A stretch of 64,000 bases of DNA from Shimia sagamensis. GTDB taxonomy: Bacteria > Pseudomonadota > Alphaproteobacteria > Rhodobacterales > Rhodobacteraceae. A program made the translations under genes and the position numbers. The notes under the pieces were generated by a model that saw only the letters and a program-made list of their open reading frames with translations, was not told the DNA's origin and did not search any database. The stretch covers positions 40,695 through 104,694 of the forward strand of contig NZ_FXTY01000011.1 in assembly GCF_900182745.1 (NCBI RefSeq), given 5' to 3'. Position 1 is the stretch's first letter. Each line of letters opens with the position of its first letter. Below are positions 1 through 9,752 of this stretch, in pieces.

Positions 1-13
1 TACAGGCCTTTTT

Positions 14-394
14 ATGTTGGACTTAGCAGTCAGCACGTCTCTGTCACCTGCGCTCCCAGCCCTTATTTTAACGGGTTTGGTGATGGTGTTTTGGCTTGCG
101 CTGAACCTGGTGACATACACCTTTTTTCACGCAGACAAGGAACGCGCCATATACGGTGAAGACCGTATTTCCGAGCGCACACTCCTGTCGCTCGCGCTCA
201 TTGGGGGGTCTGTAGGCGCAAAAGTGGCGCAGAAACGGTTTCATCACAAAACCCGCAAACAGCCGTTTGGGTATTATCTCAACGCCATTGTTGTTTTGCA
301 CCTGGGGTTGATTGTCCTGGGAACCTACCTGGCAGTTGCCGGAGCAAACGGTACTTGGATATCGGAAGAAATCGCCACAATCTGGCTGACCTAA
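14..394 (+). CDS. DUF1294 family small membrane protein
   Basis: A 126-residue protein with three hydrophobic stretches (about residues 13-38, 57-72 and 87-108). Between the second and third lies the signature that made me choose DUF1294: a GGSVGAKVAQ turn followed by HHKTRKQPF. The family is widespread and functionally uncharacterised; cold-shock-domain fusions are known in some members, but none is present here. The ATG at 14 gives a complete family-length protein. It converges on the Atm1-type exporter with no operon partner visible in the window. The family call is good; no function is claimed. Confidence 0.8.
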   Translation: MLDLAVSTSLSPALPALILTGLVMVFWLALNLVTYTFFHADKERAIYGEDRISERTLLSLALIGGSVGAKVAQKRFHHKTRKQPFGYYLNAIVVLHLGLIVLGTYLAVAGANGTWISEEIATIWLT

Positions 395-450
395 CCAAAC
401 CCACAACCAGCCCGTCAAAGACAGGCTGGTCCCTGAGGTTTTGATGAAAC

Positions 451-2271
451 TCAGGCGGCGTCTTCATCCGCCTGCTGACGGGTCCAGAGCTGCGCGTAGC
501 GGCCTCTTTTTTCCAAAAGCGCACCGTGCGTGCCTTCTTCGACCACCTCGCCTTTTTCTAACACAACAATCCGATCAGCTTCTGCGATGGTGGACAGACG
601 GTGTGCGATTGTTATCACGGTGCGGCCCTCTCCAGCTCGCGCCAAAGCTTCCTTGATGCCTTGCTCGGTTTCGGTGTCCAGCGCTGAGGTGGCCTCGTCC
701 AACAACAGGATCGGCGGGTTCTTCAGCAACGTCCGTGCAATGCCCACACGCTGTTTCTCGCCGCCAGAAAGTTTGAGCCCCCGTTCACCAACCGCCGTGT
801 CATAGCCATCCGGCAACGCCGCAATGAAGTCATGGATTTGCGCAGCCTGGGCAGCAGCGACAACATCGTCCTGCGTCGCCCCGTCGCGCCCATACGCAAT
901 GTTGTAGCGGATGGTGTCGTTGAACAGCACCGTGTCTTGCGGCACCACCCCAATAGCGTCATGCAGACTCTCTTGTTGCACGTCACGCACGTCTTGGCCG
1001 TCAATCCTTAGCGCCCCCCCCTGCACATCATAGAACCGGAACAACAGACGGCCGATGGTGGATTTCCCGGATCCCGACGCACCCACAATCGCAACCGTCT
1101 GCCCACCCGGCACTTCTAGGCTCACGCCCTTCAGAATGGCGCGTTCGGCCTCATAGCCAAAGGCCACAGAGTCCAGCGAAATGGACCCGTCTTTGATGGC
1201 CAAGGGCTTTGCATCAGGTTTGTCAGCCACTTCGGCGGGCTGTTCGAGCAGTTCAAACATCTCGCCCATGTCGACAAGGCTCTGACGGATTTCGCGATAG
1301 ACCGTGCCCAGGAAATTCAACGGCATGGTGATCTGCACCATATAGGCGTTGACCATGACAAAATCGCCCACAGTCAGGTCGCCGTTTTGCACGCCAATCG
1401 CAGCCATAACCATCACAATGACAAGCCCGGAGGTGATCAGAAAGGACTGTCCAAAGTTCAAAAAAGCCAAGGAATATGAAGTCTTTAGCGCGGCTTCCTC
1501 ATAACCGGCCATGGCGCTGTCATAGCGCGCAGCCTCTCGTTTTTCCGCACCAAAATACTTGACAGTCTCAAAATTCAGCAGGCTGTCGATCGCCTTCTGA
1601 TTGGCATCCGTATCTTGGTCATTCATCTGACGGCGCAGCTTCACGCGCCATTCGGTGACCTTGAACGTGAACCAGATGTAGATCGAGATGGTCACGCCCA
1701 CAACGGCCAGATAGCGCGCGTCAAACAGCCAATAGAAGATCGCGGAGATCATCAACAGTTCGAGCACCAGCGGGCCGATGGAGAACAGCAGGAAGCGCAG
1801 TAGGAACTCCACACCTTTCACACCGCGCTCAATGATGCGGCTCAAGCCGCCAGTTTTGCGGGTGATGTGATAGCGCATCGACAGGCGGTGGATGTGCTCA
1901 AAGGTTTCCAGTGCCAGTTGGCGCAGGGCACGTTGCGCCACTTTGGCAAACACCGCATCGCGCAACTGCTGGAAGCCATTGGTCATCAAACGGGCCATGC
2001 CATAGGCAACAGTCAACCCAACCGCCCCGAGGGCCAATGGCGGCACACCTTCATTGGCCAGCGCATCCACGGCGCCTTTGTAAAGCATCGGCGAATAGAC
2101 AGCGATCACCTTGGAAGCCAACAGCATGCACAATGCCAGCACCACGCGATGTTTCACCCATGGTTTGTCATCTGGCCAGAGATAAGGAGAAACTTTCCGT
2201 ATCGTACGCCAACCGGAGCGTTGCTCATTGCGCGCGAGTTCCTCAGCCGTAGCCGTGTGCCATTTCGTCAT
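451..2271 (-). CDS. Atm1-type ABC exporter (fused permease-ATPase)
   Basis: Half-transporter of 606 residues that should work as an inner-membrane homodimer. The N-terminal half carries a six-helix exporter domain, including the block around SPYLWPDDKPWVKHRVVLAL that is typical of the Atm1/ABCB7/HMT1 subgroup. The C-terminal ATPase has Walker A GASGSGKST (about 397-405), signature LSGGEKQ (about 501-507) and Walker B ILLLDEATSALD (about 521). Known bacterial Atm1 homologues export glutathione conjugates or glutathione-metal species; that role is inferred here from subgroup membership. The ATG at 2271 was preferred because the longer frame to 2304 depends on a TTG and adds a non-conserved leader. 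Confidence 0.88.
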   Translation of the reverse strand: MTKWHTATAEELARNEQRSGWRTIRKVSPYLWPDDKPWVKHRVVLALCMLLASKVIAVYSPMLYKGAVDALANEGVPPLALGAVGLTVAYGMARLMTNGFQQLRDAVFAKVAQRALRQLALETFEHIHRLSMRYHITRKTGGLSRIIERGVKGVEFLLRFLLFSIGPLVLELLMISAIFYWLFDARYLAVVGVTISIYIWFTFKVTEWRVKLRRQMNDQDTDANQKAIDSLLNFETVKYFGAEKREAARYDSAMAGYEEAALKTSYSLAFLNFGQSFLITSGLVIVMVMAAIGVQNGDLTVGDFVMVNAYMVQITMPLNFLGTVYREIRQSLVDMGEMFELLEQPAEVADKPDAKPLAIKDGSISLDSVAFGYEAERAILKGVSLEVPGGQTVAIVGASGSGKSTIGRLLFRFYDVQGGALRIDGQDVRDVQQESLHDAIGVVPQDTVLFNDTIRYNIAYGRDGATQDDVVAAAQAAQIHDFIAALPDGYDTAVGERGLKLSGGEKQRVGIARTLLKNPPILLLDEATSALDTETEQGIKEALARAGEGRTVITIAHRLSTIAEADRIVVLEKGEVVEEGTHGALLEKRGRYAQLWTRQQADEDAA

Positions 2272-2344
2272 GCCTGCCTGCCTGTCAGTTGGTGAGCCTG
2301 ACAAACCTAATCATCAGGCGCAGGACTTGCCAGCCCTGACGGCG

Positions 2345-4216
2345 TTATTCTTCCGGCACCGTAAAGACTTGGCCCGGATAGATCAGATTTGGATCGCGGA
2401 TTTTGTCTTTGTTGGCTTCAAAGACCTGCAAGTAAAGCTCACCTTCGCCGTAGCGGTCCCGCGCAATCGCCCAAAGCGTGGCGCCCGGTTGCACGGTGAC
2501 AATGCGGACTGGAGGTTGGGCCGCTTCGGTCTGGTTGTCAGGTTCTGATATCGTTTCAGTGGACGCCGCCACACTTGTCGCTGTCGCCGTATCTGTGCCG
2601 GCTTGTTCCACGCCGGTTGGCTGCTCTGCTTCCGCAGTAGTGGCAGGCTGTTCCGGGGTGCTGGTTTCGACCGGGTCTGTGTCACGCGCGCTTGTGGTTG
2701 CCACAACAGCTGGCACAGAAGCCGCGTCTTTAGAGGTTTCGATCTTCGCCGCGTCGTCCTCAATTGTCGCCGCAACGGCAGGAGCTTTGGCCTCCGAAAC
2801 ACTGTCAGTCTTCGCCGGTGTCTCAGTCACTTCGACTTGCGTTGCCACGGGCGCCTCCGTTTTTGCGACTGCCTCCTGTGTATCCGCACCACCAGTGTCG
2901 TTTGAAGAATCAGTTGCCGTCTTCGCAGTGGTTTCAGCCGCTGCGACAGTTTCTGCCTGCGCACGGGCCTGGGCGACAGTTTCCGGCGTTTCACGCTTAA
3001 ACGGCGTTACCACGCGGGACAGCACTTTGGCCGACTCGTCCACTTCATCCGCACGCAATTCGTACAAGCCACCGGCCACATCTTCCAACTGCGTAGACCA
3101 TAGACCCGTGTTATTGATCTGCGTGGTCGCGGCCAAAGCATTGTCCAGATACAGCCGCACAAAAGCACTTGGGTTGCCGCGTCCGGAGACCATTACTGCA
3201 CCGGTGTCGGTATAGCTGATCGAGTCTATCGATACCGCTGCCATGACCTCAGGTGTGGACTCTTCCGGCGCGGCCGGTTGCACCACGCGCACGCCTTCGG
3301 AATCCGACACGATCACCGCTGGCGCCTTGGGTTTTGGGGAGGCCTCTACCGCAGCGGTCTCTTCTTTGGCTTCAGGTTTCGGCGCGACTTCCGACGACCC
3401 TTCATCCAATTTTTCAGCAACCCCTTCAACACGTTGCAGATCGTTACTCACTTTAGAAGCAGTGTCCTCAGCCTCCCCAACAGCGTTGTCAGTTGCCGCT
3501 TCTTCCGCCGATGTCGATGCGATTTCCGGTGCCGCATTTTCCTGCGTAACCTCTGGCTCGACCACGTCATTTGCGGCAGGCTCTTCCACTACATCAGGCG
3601 CAGTAACGGCCTCCGCCACAGCCAACACAGGCGCTACAATAACGGTGGCATCAGAGGACAGATCGCCATCATCCCGCCGCTCAACCAGGCTCAACACACG
3701 CGGTGCATCACTTGGTTCAATTGCAAGGATAGCGGCAAATTTTCCGGCTGTGTCCACAGGCGCCAAAGCCACCTCGGTACCATCAAGCAAAATGCCAAGC
3801 ATGGCCCCTGGTGCGGCCGCGCCTGCGACCACGGTATTGCCTTCAGCATCCACACGCACCACGTCAAAACTGGGCGCGATGGCGGGTGTTGTTGTTTCGC
3901 TTGTAGCCTCCGCTGCCGCTTGTTCCGCAGACTGCACCTCGGCTTCTTCTGTGTCGTCCACCTCAGATTGGGCTTCCGCAACCTCTGGTATAACAACGGT
4001 TTCCTGCGTTGGTTCTGGCGTGGCGTCAGCCGCAGGCTCCGTTGGAGTTGCAATGGCAGGTGAAGAGGTTTCGGTTGTGGCCGCATCATCAACGCTCTGA
4101 TCGCTGCCATCGAGCACGCCAGTGGATACCAGCGCAAAGACGGACACGCCCATCGCCACCACAACGCCAGCCACCCAGGCCACATTTCCACTAAAAATCG
4201 AAGTTTTGTCACTCAT
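2345..4216 (-). CDS. Membrane-anchored LysM-domain protein with long acidic linker
   Basis: About 623 residues in three parts: an N-terminal transmembrane anchor (about residues 10-35), a very long Ala/Glu/Thr/Pro-rich acidic region with two short Ig-like or Bacillus-type repeats in the middle, and a C-terminal LysM domain of about 50 residues starting at VQPGATLWAIARDRYGEG. LysM binds N-acetylglucosamine-containing glycans, so a periplasmic peptidoglycan-binding role is expected. The ATG at 4216 (MSDKTS) was chosen because the upstream 17 codons do not look coding. The linker is low complexity and its exact role is unknown. The next gene upstream is divergent. Confidence 0.8.
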   Translation of the reverse strand: MSDKTSIFSGNVAWVAGVVVAMGVSVFALVSTGVLDGSDQSVDDAATTETSSPAIATPTEPAADATPEPTQETVVIPEVAEAQSEVDDTEEAEVQSAEQAAAEATSETTTPAIAPSFDVVRVDAEGNTVVAGAAAPGAMLGILLDGTEVALAPVDTAGKFAAILAIEPSDAPRVLSLVERRDDGDLSSDATVIVAPVLAVAEAVTAPDVVEEPAANDVVEPEVTQENAAPEIASTSAEEAATDNAVGEAEDTASKVSNDLQRVEGVAEKLDEGSSEVAPKPEAKEETAAVEASPKPKAPAVIVSDSEGVRVVQPAAPEESTPEVMAAVSIDSISYTDTGAVMVSGRGNPSAFVRLYLDNALAATTQINNTGLWSTQLEDVAGGLYELRADEVDESAKVLSRVVTPFKRETPETVAQARAQAETVAAAETTAKTATDSSNDTGGADTQEAVAKTEAPVATQVEVTETPAKTDSVSEAKAPAVAATIEDDAAKIETSKDAASVPAVVATTSARDTDPVETSTPEQPATTAEAEQPTGVEQAGTDTATATSVAASTETISEPDNQTEAAQPPVRIVTVQPGATLWAIARDRYGEGELYLQVFEANKDKIRDPNLIYPGQVFTVPEE

Positions 4217-4314
4217 CGCCGAATATCCCCCGAAGTCGGCTGCATCTTGGTTGAGAGACCCTACCAACCCAGATATTGCTGGTCAAAACTGCTTTGAACA
4301 TATTGGAGACTTTC

Positions 4315-4866
4315 ATGACCACACGCTCGATCTGTGTCTTTTGTGGTTCACGTTTTGGCGGCGACGCAGCCTATAAGGAGGCCGCGGAGGCCTTTGGCGC
4401 GCGGTTTGGCGACAAAAACTGGCGTCTGGTCTATGGCGCGGGGGACGTGGGACTGATGGGCGCGGTTGCCAATGCGGCGCAGGCCGCAGGGGCGGATACC
4501 TTTGGCGTGATCCCGACCCATTTGCTGGAATGGGAGGTCGGCAAACGCGATCTGACCAATTTCATTGTGACTGAGAACATGCACGAGCGCAAAAAGGTCA
4601 TGTTCATGAACAGCGACGCCATTGTGGTCTTACCGGGTGGCGCGGGCTCGCTGGACGAGTTCTTCGAAGTACTGACATGGCGGCAACTGGGCCTGCATGA
4701 GAAACCCATTGTGGTGTTGAATGTGAATGGGTTTTGGGATCCGCTGATTGGGCTTGTAGACCACGTGATTGCACAGGGTTTTGCAGAGGACAGCATACGC
4801 GACTTTATCCATGTCGCCGATGATGTGACAGCGCTGGAAACTATTTTGGATCGCGCGTTTGGCTAA
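4315..4866 (+). CDS. LOG family cytokinin-riboside-phosphate phosphoribohydrolase-like protein
   Basis: A 183-residue Rossmann-fold protein of the LOG family, known to release the base from nucleoside 5'-monophosphates. The N-terminus has CVFCGSRFGG and the family signature appears as PGGAGSLDEFFE, a minor variant (Ser for Thr) of PGGxGTxxE, with the catalytic Glu retained. The start at 4315 is supported by a GGAGA ribosome site 5-8 bases upstream; the longer frame to 4276 has none. It is a single gene followed by a bidirectional terminator. In bacteria the physiological substrate is often unclear. Confidence 0.87.
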   Translation: MTTRSICVFCGSRFGGDAAYKEAAEAFGARFGDKNWRLVYGAGDVGLMGAVANAAQAAGADTFGVIPTHLLEWEVGKRDLTNFIVTENMHERKKVMFMNSDAIVVLPGGAGSLDEFFEVLTWRQLGLHEKPIVVLNVNGFWDPLIGLVDHVIAQGFAEDSIRDFIHVADDVTALETILDRAFG

Positions 4867-4894
4867 AACTTCTATGTCCTAGAGACACAAAAAA

Positions 4895-4918
4895 GCCCGC
4901 CAGTTGGCGGGCTTTTCT
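4895..4918. terminator. Bidirectional intrinsic terminator
   Basis: A perfect 7-bp GC-rich stem (GCCCGCC at 4895-4901, GGCGGGC at 4906-4912) with a 4-base loop. It is preceded by an A-run and followed by TTTTCTT, so it can end transcription from both the LOG gene and sodB, which converge here. Confidence 0.9.
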
Positions 4919-4936
4919 TATTGGATCTAGATCCGC

Positions 4937-5536
4937 TTACATACGCGAAGCAACGTTTTCCCAGTTCACCAGGTTGTCCAGGAAGTTGGACAGGTACACC
5001 GGACGTTTGTTGCGGAAGTCGATGTAATAGGAGTGCTCCCACACATCACAGCCCAGCAGCGCGGTCTGGTTGAAGCACAGTGGGTTCACACCGTTTTCGG
5101 TCTTGGTCACAGCCAAGGAACCGTCCGCATTTTTCACCAGCCAGCACCAGCCGGAGCCAAACTGACCTGCGCCTGCGGCGGAGAATTGGGATTTGAATTC
5201 TTCCACGGAGCCAAAGGACTCAACCAGCGCTTTTTCCAGCTCGCCTGGCATCGCGTTTGTGCCCGGGCCCATCATTTCCCAAAACTGGTTGTGGTTCCAC
5301 AGCTGAGAGATGTTGTTGAAGATGCCGTTTTGCGCAACGGATTTGGCGTCGTAGGTGCCAACGATGATCTCTTCGAGAGACTTGTTTTCCCACTCTGTGC
5401 CAGCGATGGCAGCGTTACCATTGGTCACATAGGCATTGTGGTGCAGGTCGTGGTGGAATTCCAGCGTTTCTGCAGACATGCCTTTGTCGGCCAGAGCGTC
5501 GTGGGCATAAGGAAGATCAGGGAGTTGAAAAGCCAT
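4937..5536 (-). CDS. sodB: Iron superoxide dismutase
   Basis: A 199-residue cytoplasmic enzyme converting superoxide to peroxide and oxygen. Metal ligands are visible as the first His in LEFHHDLHHNAYV, the His of WNHNQFWE, and the Asp and His of CDVWEHSYYIDF. The overall pattern and length match bacterial Fe-type rather than Mn-type enzymes, though metal use cannot be proved by reading. The start at 5536 (MAFQLPDLPY) has GAGGA about 7 bases upstream; the 15-codon extension to 5581 is rejected. Confidence 0.93.
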   Translation of the reverse strand: MAFQLPDLPYAHDALADKGMSAETLEFHHDLHHNAYVTNGNAAIAGTEWENKSLEEIIVGTYDAKSVAQNGIFNNISQLWNHNQFWEMMGPGTNAMPGELEKALVESFGSVEEFKSQFSAAGAGQFGSGWCWLVKNADGSLAVTKTENGVNPLCFNQTALLGCDVWEHSYYIDFRNKRPVYLSNFLDNLVNWENVASRM

Positions 5537-5666
5537 TGCAGCATCCTCTTCTGTTGCGCGAATTATCTTTGCCAGACACATGTGGGCGATTGGACCGTGA
5601 GGTCAAGAGCAAAGCGGCAAAATGCGTCGCCACACTGCATCTTGCCAACCTAAAGCGCAGCACGAT

Positions 5667-6068
5667 CTACTTTTGAAGCGCGCAGGAACCGTTGCCAGTT
5701 TCAGTGTTTGGGTATCCAAAGGCGTTGAATGTCAAATGGGCACGGTTGCGTTTCTTTTTATACACCAAGGACCATTCCAGGGTGGCCTTTTGACCTTTGC
5801 CGCTCACCACATCTTCTAGACGCCATCGCACCCGCATCTGCTTGTCATTGTCCTGAACAAACTTCGCCTGCACCGGGGAGCGCCCATGGTGCTTGGACAG
5901 GCGATCGGTGATTTGCGCGCCACCTTTGCCATCGAACTCGACCAGAACCTCAGGCGAAATAGTGCCATTGGAGCCCCCGCCGCGGAATTTACAAATATAG
6001 GTTTGTGCATGCACAGATGTCGCTGCCGCAAGAGAAAGGCCAAGCGCAAAAGAAATCGTTTTCAACAT
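5667..6068 (-). CDS. Small secreted protein of unknown function
   Basis: A 133-residue protein with a clear Sec signal peptide (residues 1-21, ending VHAQ). The mature part has two Cys residues (YICKF near the start, NGSCALQK at the end) that could form a terminal disulfide, and a basic KKKRNR stretch. No family was recognised. It is monocistronic, downstream of the sarcosine oxidase operon and separated from it by a strong hairpin. Confidence 0.65.
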   Translation of the reverse strand: MLKTISFALGLSLAAATSVHAQTYICKFRGGGSNGTISPEVLVEFDGKGGAQITDRLSKHHGRSPVQAKFVQDNDKQMRVRWRLEDVVSGKGQKATLEWSLVYKKKRNRAHLTFNAFGYPNTETGNGSCALQK

Positions 6069-6076
6069 AGTTTAAT

Positions 6077-6104
6077 ATGGTCCCGAAACTGTTTTCGGGA
6101 CCAT
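6077..6104. repeat. Perfect 12-bp inverted repeat (hairpin)
   Basis: ATGGTCCCGAAA (6077-6088) pairs exactly with TTTCGGGACCAT (6093-6104) around a CTGT loop. It lies between the end of soxG and the start of the next minus-strand gene. Neither side has a U-tract, so it is not a textbook terminator; an RNA end-protecting or processing hairpin, or an operator, are alternatives. Confidence 0.75.
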
Positions 6105-6178
6105 AGGGGCACAACGTGCAACCGCAAGTGGAAATTGTGTCTTAGGCACGCGGCCTTTTGGCCACCTGCAAAGATGCC

Positions 6179-6745
6179 TCAGTGAAAGCCCACTTCACCC
6201 CCCGATTGCGCCGAAATTTTCAGCACATCAAAGACATATTGCGCCACAGAGCGGAAGCAGATGATTTCAAAACTGCCATCGTCGTTGCCCCACACAGCCG
6301 CAGGCACCTGCGCGATGCGAGAGCGGCGAATGCCGCCAGAACCAAAGGCGTCTTGGGCAAAGTCAACAGGTGCAAGCTTGGCCAACACATCGCGACTGCC
6401 ATCACCAGACAGACGGAAAACGGCACGCGCGTCTGACACATTGGCAACCAGCGCGTGGACACCGCTCAGTACCTCATTCATCTGTACAACAGTGGCCTCG
6501 GCTTGATCATAATCCACCACAACAAGCAGCTCGTCCGGAGACATCCACGCCACCACACCGCTGCCGCCTACCGCGACCTTGCGCTGTACCGGAACAGCTG
6601 CACCGGTGGCTGTCTTCACAGCCGCCGCCATTTCTTTGGACGTCAGATCACCCCGCACAGTGATCATGCCGCGCAGGCCGGTTTCTTCCACCTTGGCAAA
6701 GCCTTCGAAACTTGCGCCATTCAGGGCGCTCACAGCCTCAGACAT
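6179..6745 (-). CDS. soxG: Sarcosine oxidase, gamma subunit
   Basis: A 188-residue subunit of the heterotetrameric sarcosine oxidase, last gene of the operon. The protein resembles a truncated GcvT-type fold (ASFEGFAKVEETGLRGMITV at the start) and packs against the alpha subunit in known structures. The start at 6745 overlaps the soxA stop by 8 bases and has a GGGGAG ribosome site. Symbol follows sarcosine oxidase nomenclature and is unrelated to the sulfur-oxidation sox genes further along. Confidence 0.88.
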   Translation of the reverse strand: MSEAVSALNGASFEGFAKVEETGLRGMITVRGDLTSKEMAAAVKTATGAAVPVQRKVAVGGSGVVAWMSPDELLVVVDYDQAEATVVQMNEVLSGVHALVANVSDARAVFRLSGDGSRDVLAKLAPVDFAQDAFGSGGIRRSRIAQVPAAVWGNDDGSFEIICFRSVAQYVFDVLKISAQSGGEVGFH

Positions 6746-9700
6746 TCTGCTTCTCCCCGTCTTTGTCATAGAACACCGGATCCACCACTTTGGCCTTCAC
6801 CGTACTGCCGTCCACTTTGTTGAATTCGACCACATCACCCAGACGTTTCATGCCACCATGGATCAGCCCCATTGCGATGCCACGGTCCAGCGACGGCGAA
6901 TAGTAAGACGAGGTTACACGGCCCTGCGTGTTGCGCTGGCCATTTGCATTGGTGCCATGATCGACAATGTAGGCCCCATCGGGAATGACCGAACCGTCTT
7001 CAGTTTCAAAGCCAGCCAGTTTCCAGCGATCTTCCGACGCCATATGGTCACGCATCTGCGCACGTTTGCCCAAGAAGTCGTCTTTCTTCTTGGAAATCGC
7101 CCACTGCATGTTGAGATCCTGTGGGATCACCGTGCCATCGGTCTCATCGCCAATCATGATGAAGCCTTTTTCGGCCCGCATCACATGCAGCGCTTCGGTG
7201 CCATACGGCATGATGCCGAACTCTTCGCCCGCCTCCAACAGCGCGTCCCAGAAGGCACGGCCCTGGCTCGCCGGAACGGCGATTTCGTAAGACAGTTCAC
7301 CGGAGAACGAAATCCGGTAGGCACGGGCGTCAAACTCGCCGATCTTGCCGTCTTTCCACTCCATGAAGGCCAGACCTTCTTTGGAGACATCCATTTCACC
7401 GCCAAGTTTCTCGATCACCTTACGGGCGTTCGGGCCAACCACGGCAATCTGGGCGTATTGCTCAGTGACATTGGCGGTGTAGACCTGCCAGTCCCACCAT
7501 TCACATTGCAGCCAGTCTTCCATCCAGCCGTGAATACGCTCAGCCCCGCCGGTGGTGGTGTGACACAGGAAAGTGTCCTCATCGATGCGCGCGACCACGC
7601 CGTCATCCATCAGGAAGCCGTTTTCGTTACACATCAGGCCGTAGCGACATTTGCCCACCTTCAGCGTCGACATCATGTTGGTGTACATCATGTTCAGGAA
7701 TTTGCCCGCATCCGGCCCTTTGACGATGATCTTACCCAGCGTGGATGCATCCAGAAGCCCAACGCTGTCGCGGGTCTGGCGGATTTCACGGCTCACTGCA
7801 TCAGCATGGCTTTCGCTGCCCCGTGGGAAGCAATACGGACGCCGCCAATGGCCAACCGGTTCAAAGAAAGCACCATTGGCCTCGTGCCAGTCGTGGACTG
7901 GCGTGCGGCGCAGCGGTTGGAACACCTCGTCACGCGCCTCGCCTGCAATTGCGCCCATGGAGATCGGTGTGTAAGGCGGACGGAAGGTGGTGGTGCCAGT
8001 GGCCGGAATAGGTTGATTGAGCGCATCAGAAAGAACCGCCAATCCATTGATATTACTCAATTTACCTTGATCTGTCGCCATGCCCAGCGTGGTGTAGCGC
8101 TTGGTGTGCTCCACACTTTCATAGCCTTCTTGCGCCGCCAGTTTCACGTCCGACACTTTCACGTCGTTCTGATAATCCAGCCAGGCTTTCATGCGCAGCT
8201 TTGGTCCTGCGCCTTGCGGCATCAACCAACAGGGCACAAGCGGTGCTTCGTCATGTACATCACCTTTGGGGGCGTTGGTCGACGTCACATCAAAGCCTGC
8301 GGCTTGTGCAGCGGCTTCACCAGCTTTCTGACCATCAACCAACACGTCACCCAGTTTGAGTGGACCACTTGCGGAGCCTGCCGTGACCACAAAAGGGTTG
8401 CCATCATGGCTTGTCGGCGCGCGGTCCGGATCGGGGCGGAAATGCGCCTGCGCTTCGTCCCAGATCAGCTTGCCGCCGCAGTGGGACCAGAGGTGCACCA
8501 CCGGAGACCAGCCGCCGGACATGGCCACTGCGTCACAGGCGATGTCTTCGAGCACTGCGCCCTCGCCCGCCTGGGCGCAGATCGCCACGCTGGTCACGCG
8601 TTTTCCACCTTTGACCTTGGCAATGCCTTTGCCATTCTCGACGCGGAAACCTTGTTCGCGTGCCGCATCAGCCAGAGGACCCCCGCCATTTGGGCGCGCG
8701 TCGAGAATTACCGGCACTTCAAGGCCGTGAATTTTGAGCGTAAAGGCGGTGCGATAGGCATCGTCGTTGTTGGCCACAACCACCACGCGGTCACCGGAAG
8801 AAGTGCCAAAGTTGACAATATAGTCGCGCATCGCGCTGGCCAGCATCACGCCGGGAATGTCATTGCCCGCAAAGGACAGCGGGCGTTCAATGGCGCCGGT
8901 CGCCGTTACGATCTGCTTCGCGCGAATGCGCCACAGGCGGTGACGCGGACCCTCCATCAGAGGTGCGTGATCGGTCAGGCGTTCATAGCCAAGGATGTAG
9001 CCGTGGTCATAGACCCCTGCCCCCATCATACGGTTGCGCAAAGTGACGTTTTCCATCGCCTCAAGCTCGGCCACAGTGGCGTCGATGAAGTCATCCACCT
9101 TCACGCCGTCAACCTTGCCGCCATCAACCGGCGCGCGGCCACCCCAGTGGGCTGTTTGCTCCATCAGCAGCACTTTGGCACCAGCCTGACCAGCGGCTTT
9201 GGCGGCCATCAGACCTGCGACGCCGCCGCCAACAACAACCACATCAAAGAAGGCGTAAAAATGCTCGTAACGGTCCGCATCGCGGTCTTTAGGTGCTTTG
9301 CCCAGACCTGCTGAGTGGCGCACGATGGGTTCAAACACATGTTTCCACGCCGCTGCGGGCGCCATGAAGGTTTTGTAGTAAAAGCCTGCGGGCAAAGCGC
9401 GCGCCACATAGTTGTTGACCACGCCCACGTCGAACTCGAGGCTCGGCCAATGGTTCTGAGAGGTGCAGGTCAGCCCGTCATAGAGCTCGGTGGTGGTGGC
9501 GCGTTGGTTGGGCTCAAACTTGCCACCCTGACCCATGTTCACCAAGGCATTGGGCTCTTCCGCACCCGAGGCCACGACGCCACGCGGGCGGTGGTATTTG
9601 AACGAGCGGCCCATCATCATCTGGTCATTTGCCAGAAGCGCGGAGGCCAGCGTGTCGCCTTCAAAGCCGGTGAACTGTTTGCCGTTAAAGGAGAATGTCA

Positions 9701-9752
9701 CCTGTTTGGCTTTGTTCAAAAGCCGCCCGCCGGTGGTCAGACGTGTGCTCAT
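6738..9752 (-). CDS. soxA: Sarcosine oxidase, alpha subunit
   Basis: A 1004-residue subunit that oxidatively demethylates sarcosine to glycine together with SoxB, passing the one-carbon unit to tetrahydrofolate. The N-terminal part is a 2Fe-2S-ferredoxin-like fold without the cluster, followed by a dinucleotide-binding domain (VVVVGGGVAGLMAAKAAG). The C-terminal roughly 400 residues are a GcvT/aminomethyltransferase folate domain. The start at 9752 overlaps the soxD stop as ATGA, a translational coupling signal; the 7-codon extension to 9773 is rejected. Confidence 0.93.
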   Translation of the reverse strand: MSTRLTTGGRLLNKAKQVTFSFNGKQFTGFEGDTLASALLANDQMMMGRSFKYHRPRGVVASGAEEPNALVNMGQGGKFEPNQRATTTELYDGLTCTSQNHWPSLEFDVGVVNNYVARALPAGFYYKTFMAPAAAWKHVFEPIVRHSAGLGKAPKDRDADRYEHFYAFFDVVVVGGGVAGLMAAKAAGQAGAKVLLMEQTAHWGGRAPVDGGKVDGVKVDDFIDATVAELEAMENVTLRNRMMGAGVYDHGYILGYERLTDHAPLMEGPRHRLWRIRAKQIVTATGAIERPLSFAGNDIPGVMLASAMRDYIVNFGTSSGDRVVVVANNDDAYRTAFTLKIHGLEVPVILDARPNGGGPLADAAREQGFRVENGKGIAKVKGGKRVTSVAICAQAGEGAVLEDIACDAVAMSGGWSPVVHLWSHCGGKLIWDEAQAHFRPDPDRAPTSHDGNPFVVTAGSASGPLKLGDVLVDGQKAGEAAAQAAGFDVTSTNAPKGDVHDEAPLVPCWLMPQGAGPKLRMKAWLDYQNDVKVSDVKLAAQEGYESVEHTKRYTTLGMATDQGKLSNINGLAVLSDALNQPIPATGTTTFRPPYTPISMGAIAGEARDEVFQPLRRTPVHDWHEANGAFFEPVGHWRRPYCFPRGSESHADAVSREIRQTRDSVGLLDASTLGKIIVKGPDAGKFLNMMYTNMMSTLKVGKCRYGLMCNENGFLMDDGVVARIDEDTFLCHTTTGGAERIHGWMEDWLQCEWWDWQVYTANVTEQYAQIAVVGPNARKVIEKLGGEMDVSKEGLAFMEWKDGKIGEFDARAYRISFSGELSYEIAVPASQGRAFWDALLEAGEEFGIMPYGTEALHVMRAEKGFIMIGDETDGTVIPQDLNMQWAISKKKDDFLGKRAQMRDHMASEDRWKLAGFETEDGSVIPDGAYIVDHGTNANGQRNTQGRVTSSYYSPSLDRGIAMGLIHGGMKRLGDVVEFNKVDGSTVKAKVVDPVFYDKDGEKQNV

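Noticed and set aside
2478..4100. Long plus-strand frames (Ser/Ala/Val-rich) opposite the LysM gene.
   Set aside because: They are mirror products of the repetitive Ala/Glu/Thr linker and show no domain, ribosome site or partner gene.
6579..9314. A 911-codon plus-strand frame opposite the sarcosine oxidase alpha subunit gene.
   Set aside because: It is antisense to an unambiguous, conserved gene; its His/Ala/Arg-rich composition is typical of a shadow frame in GC-rich DNA.
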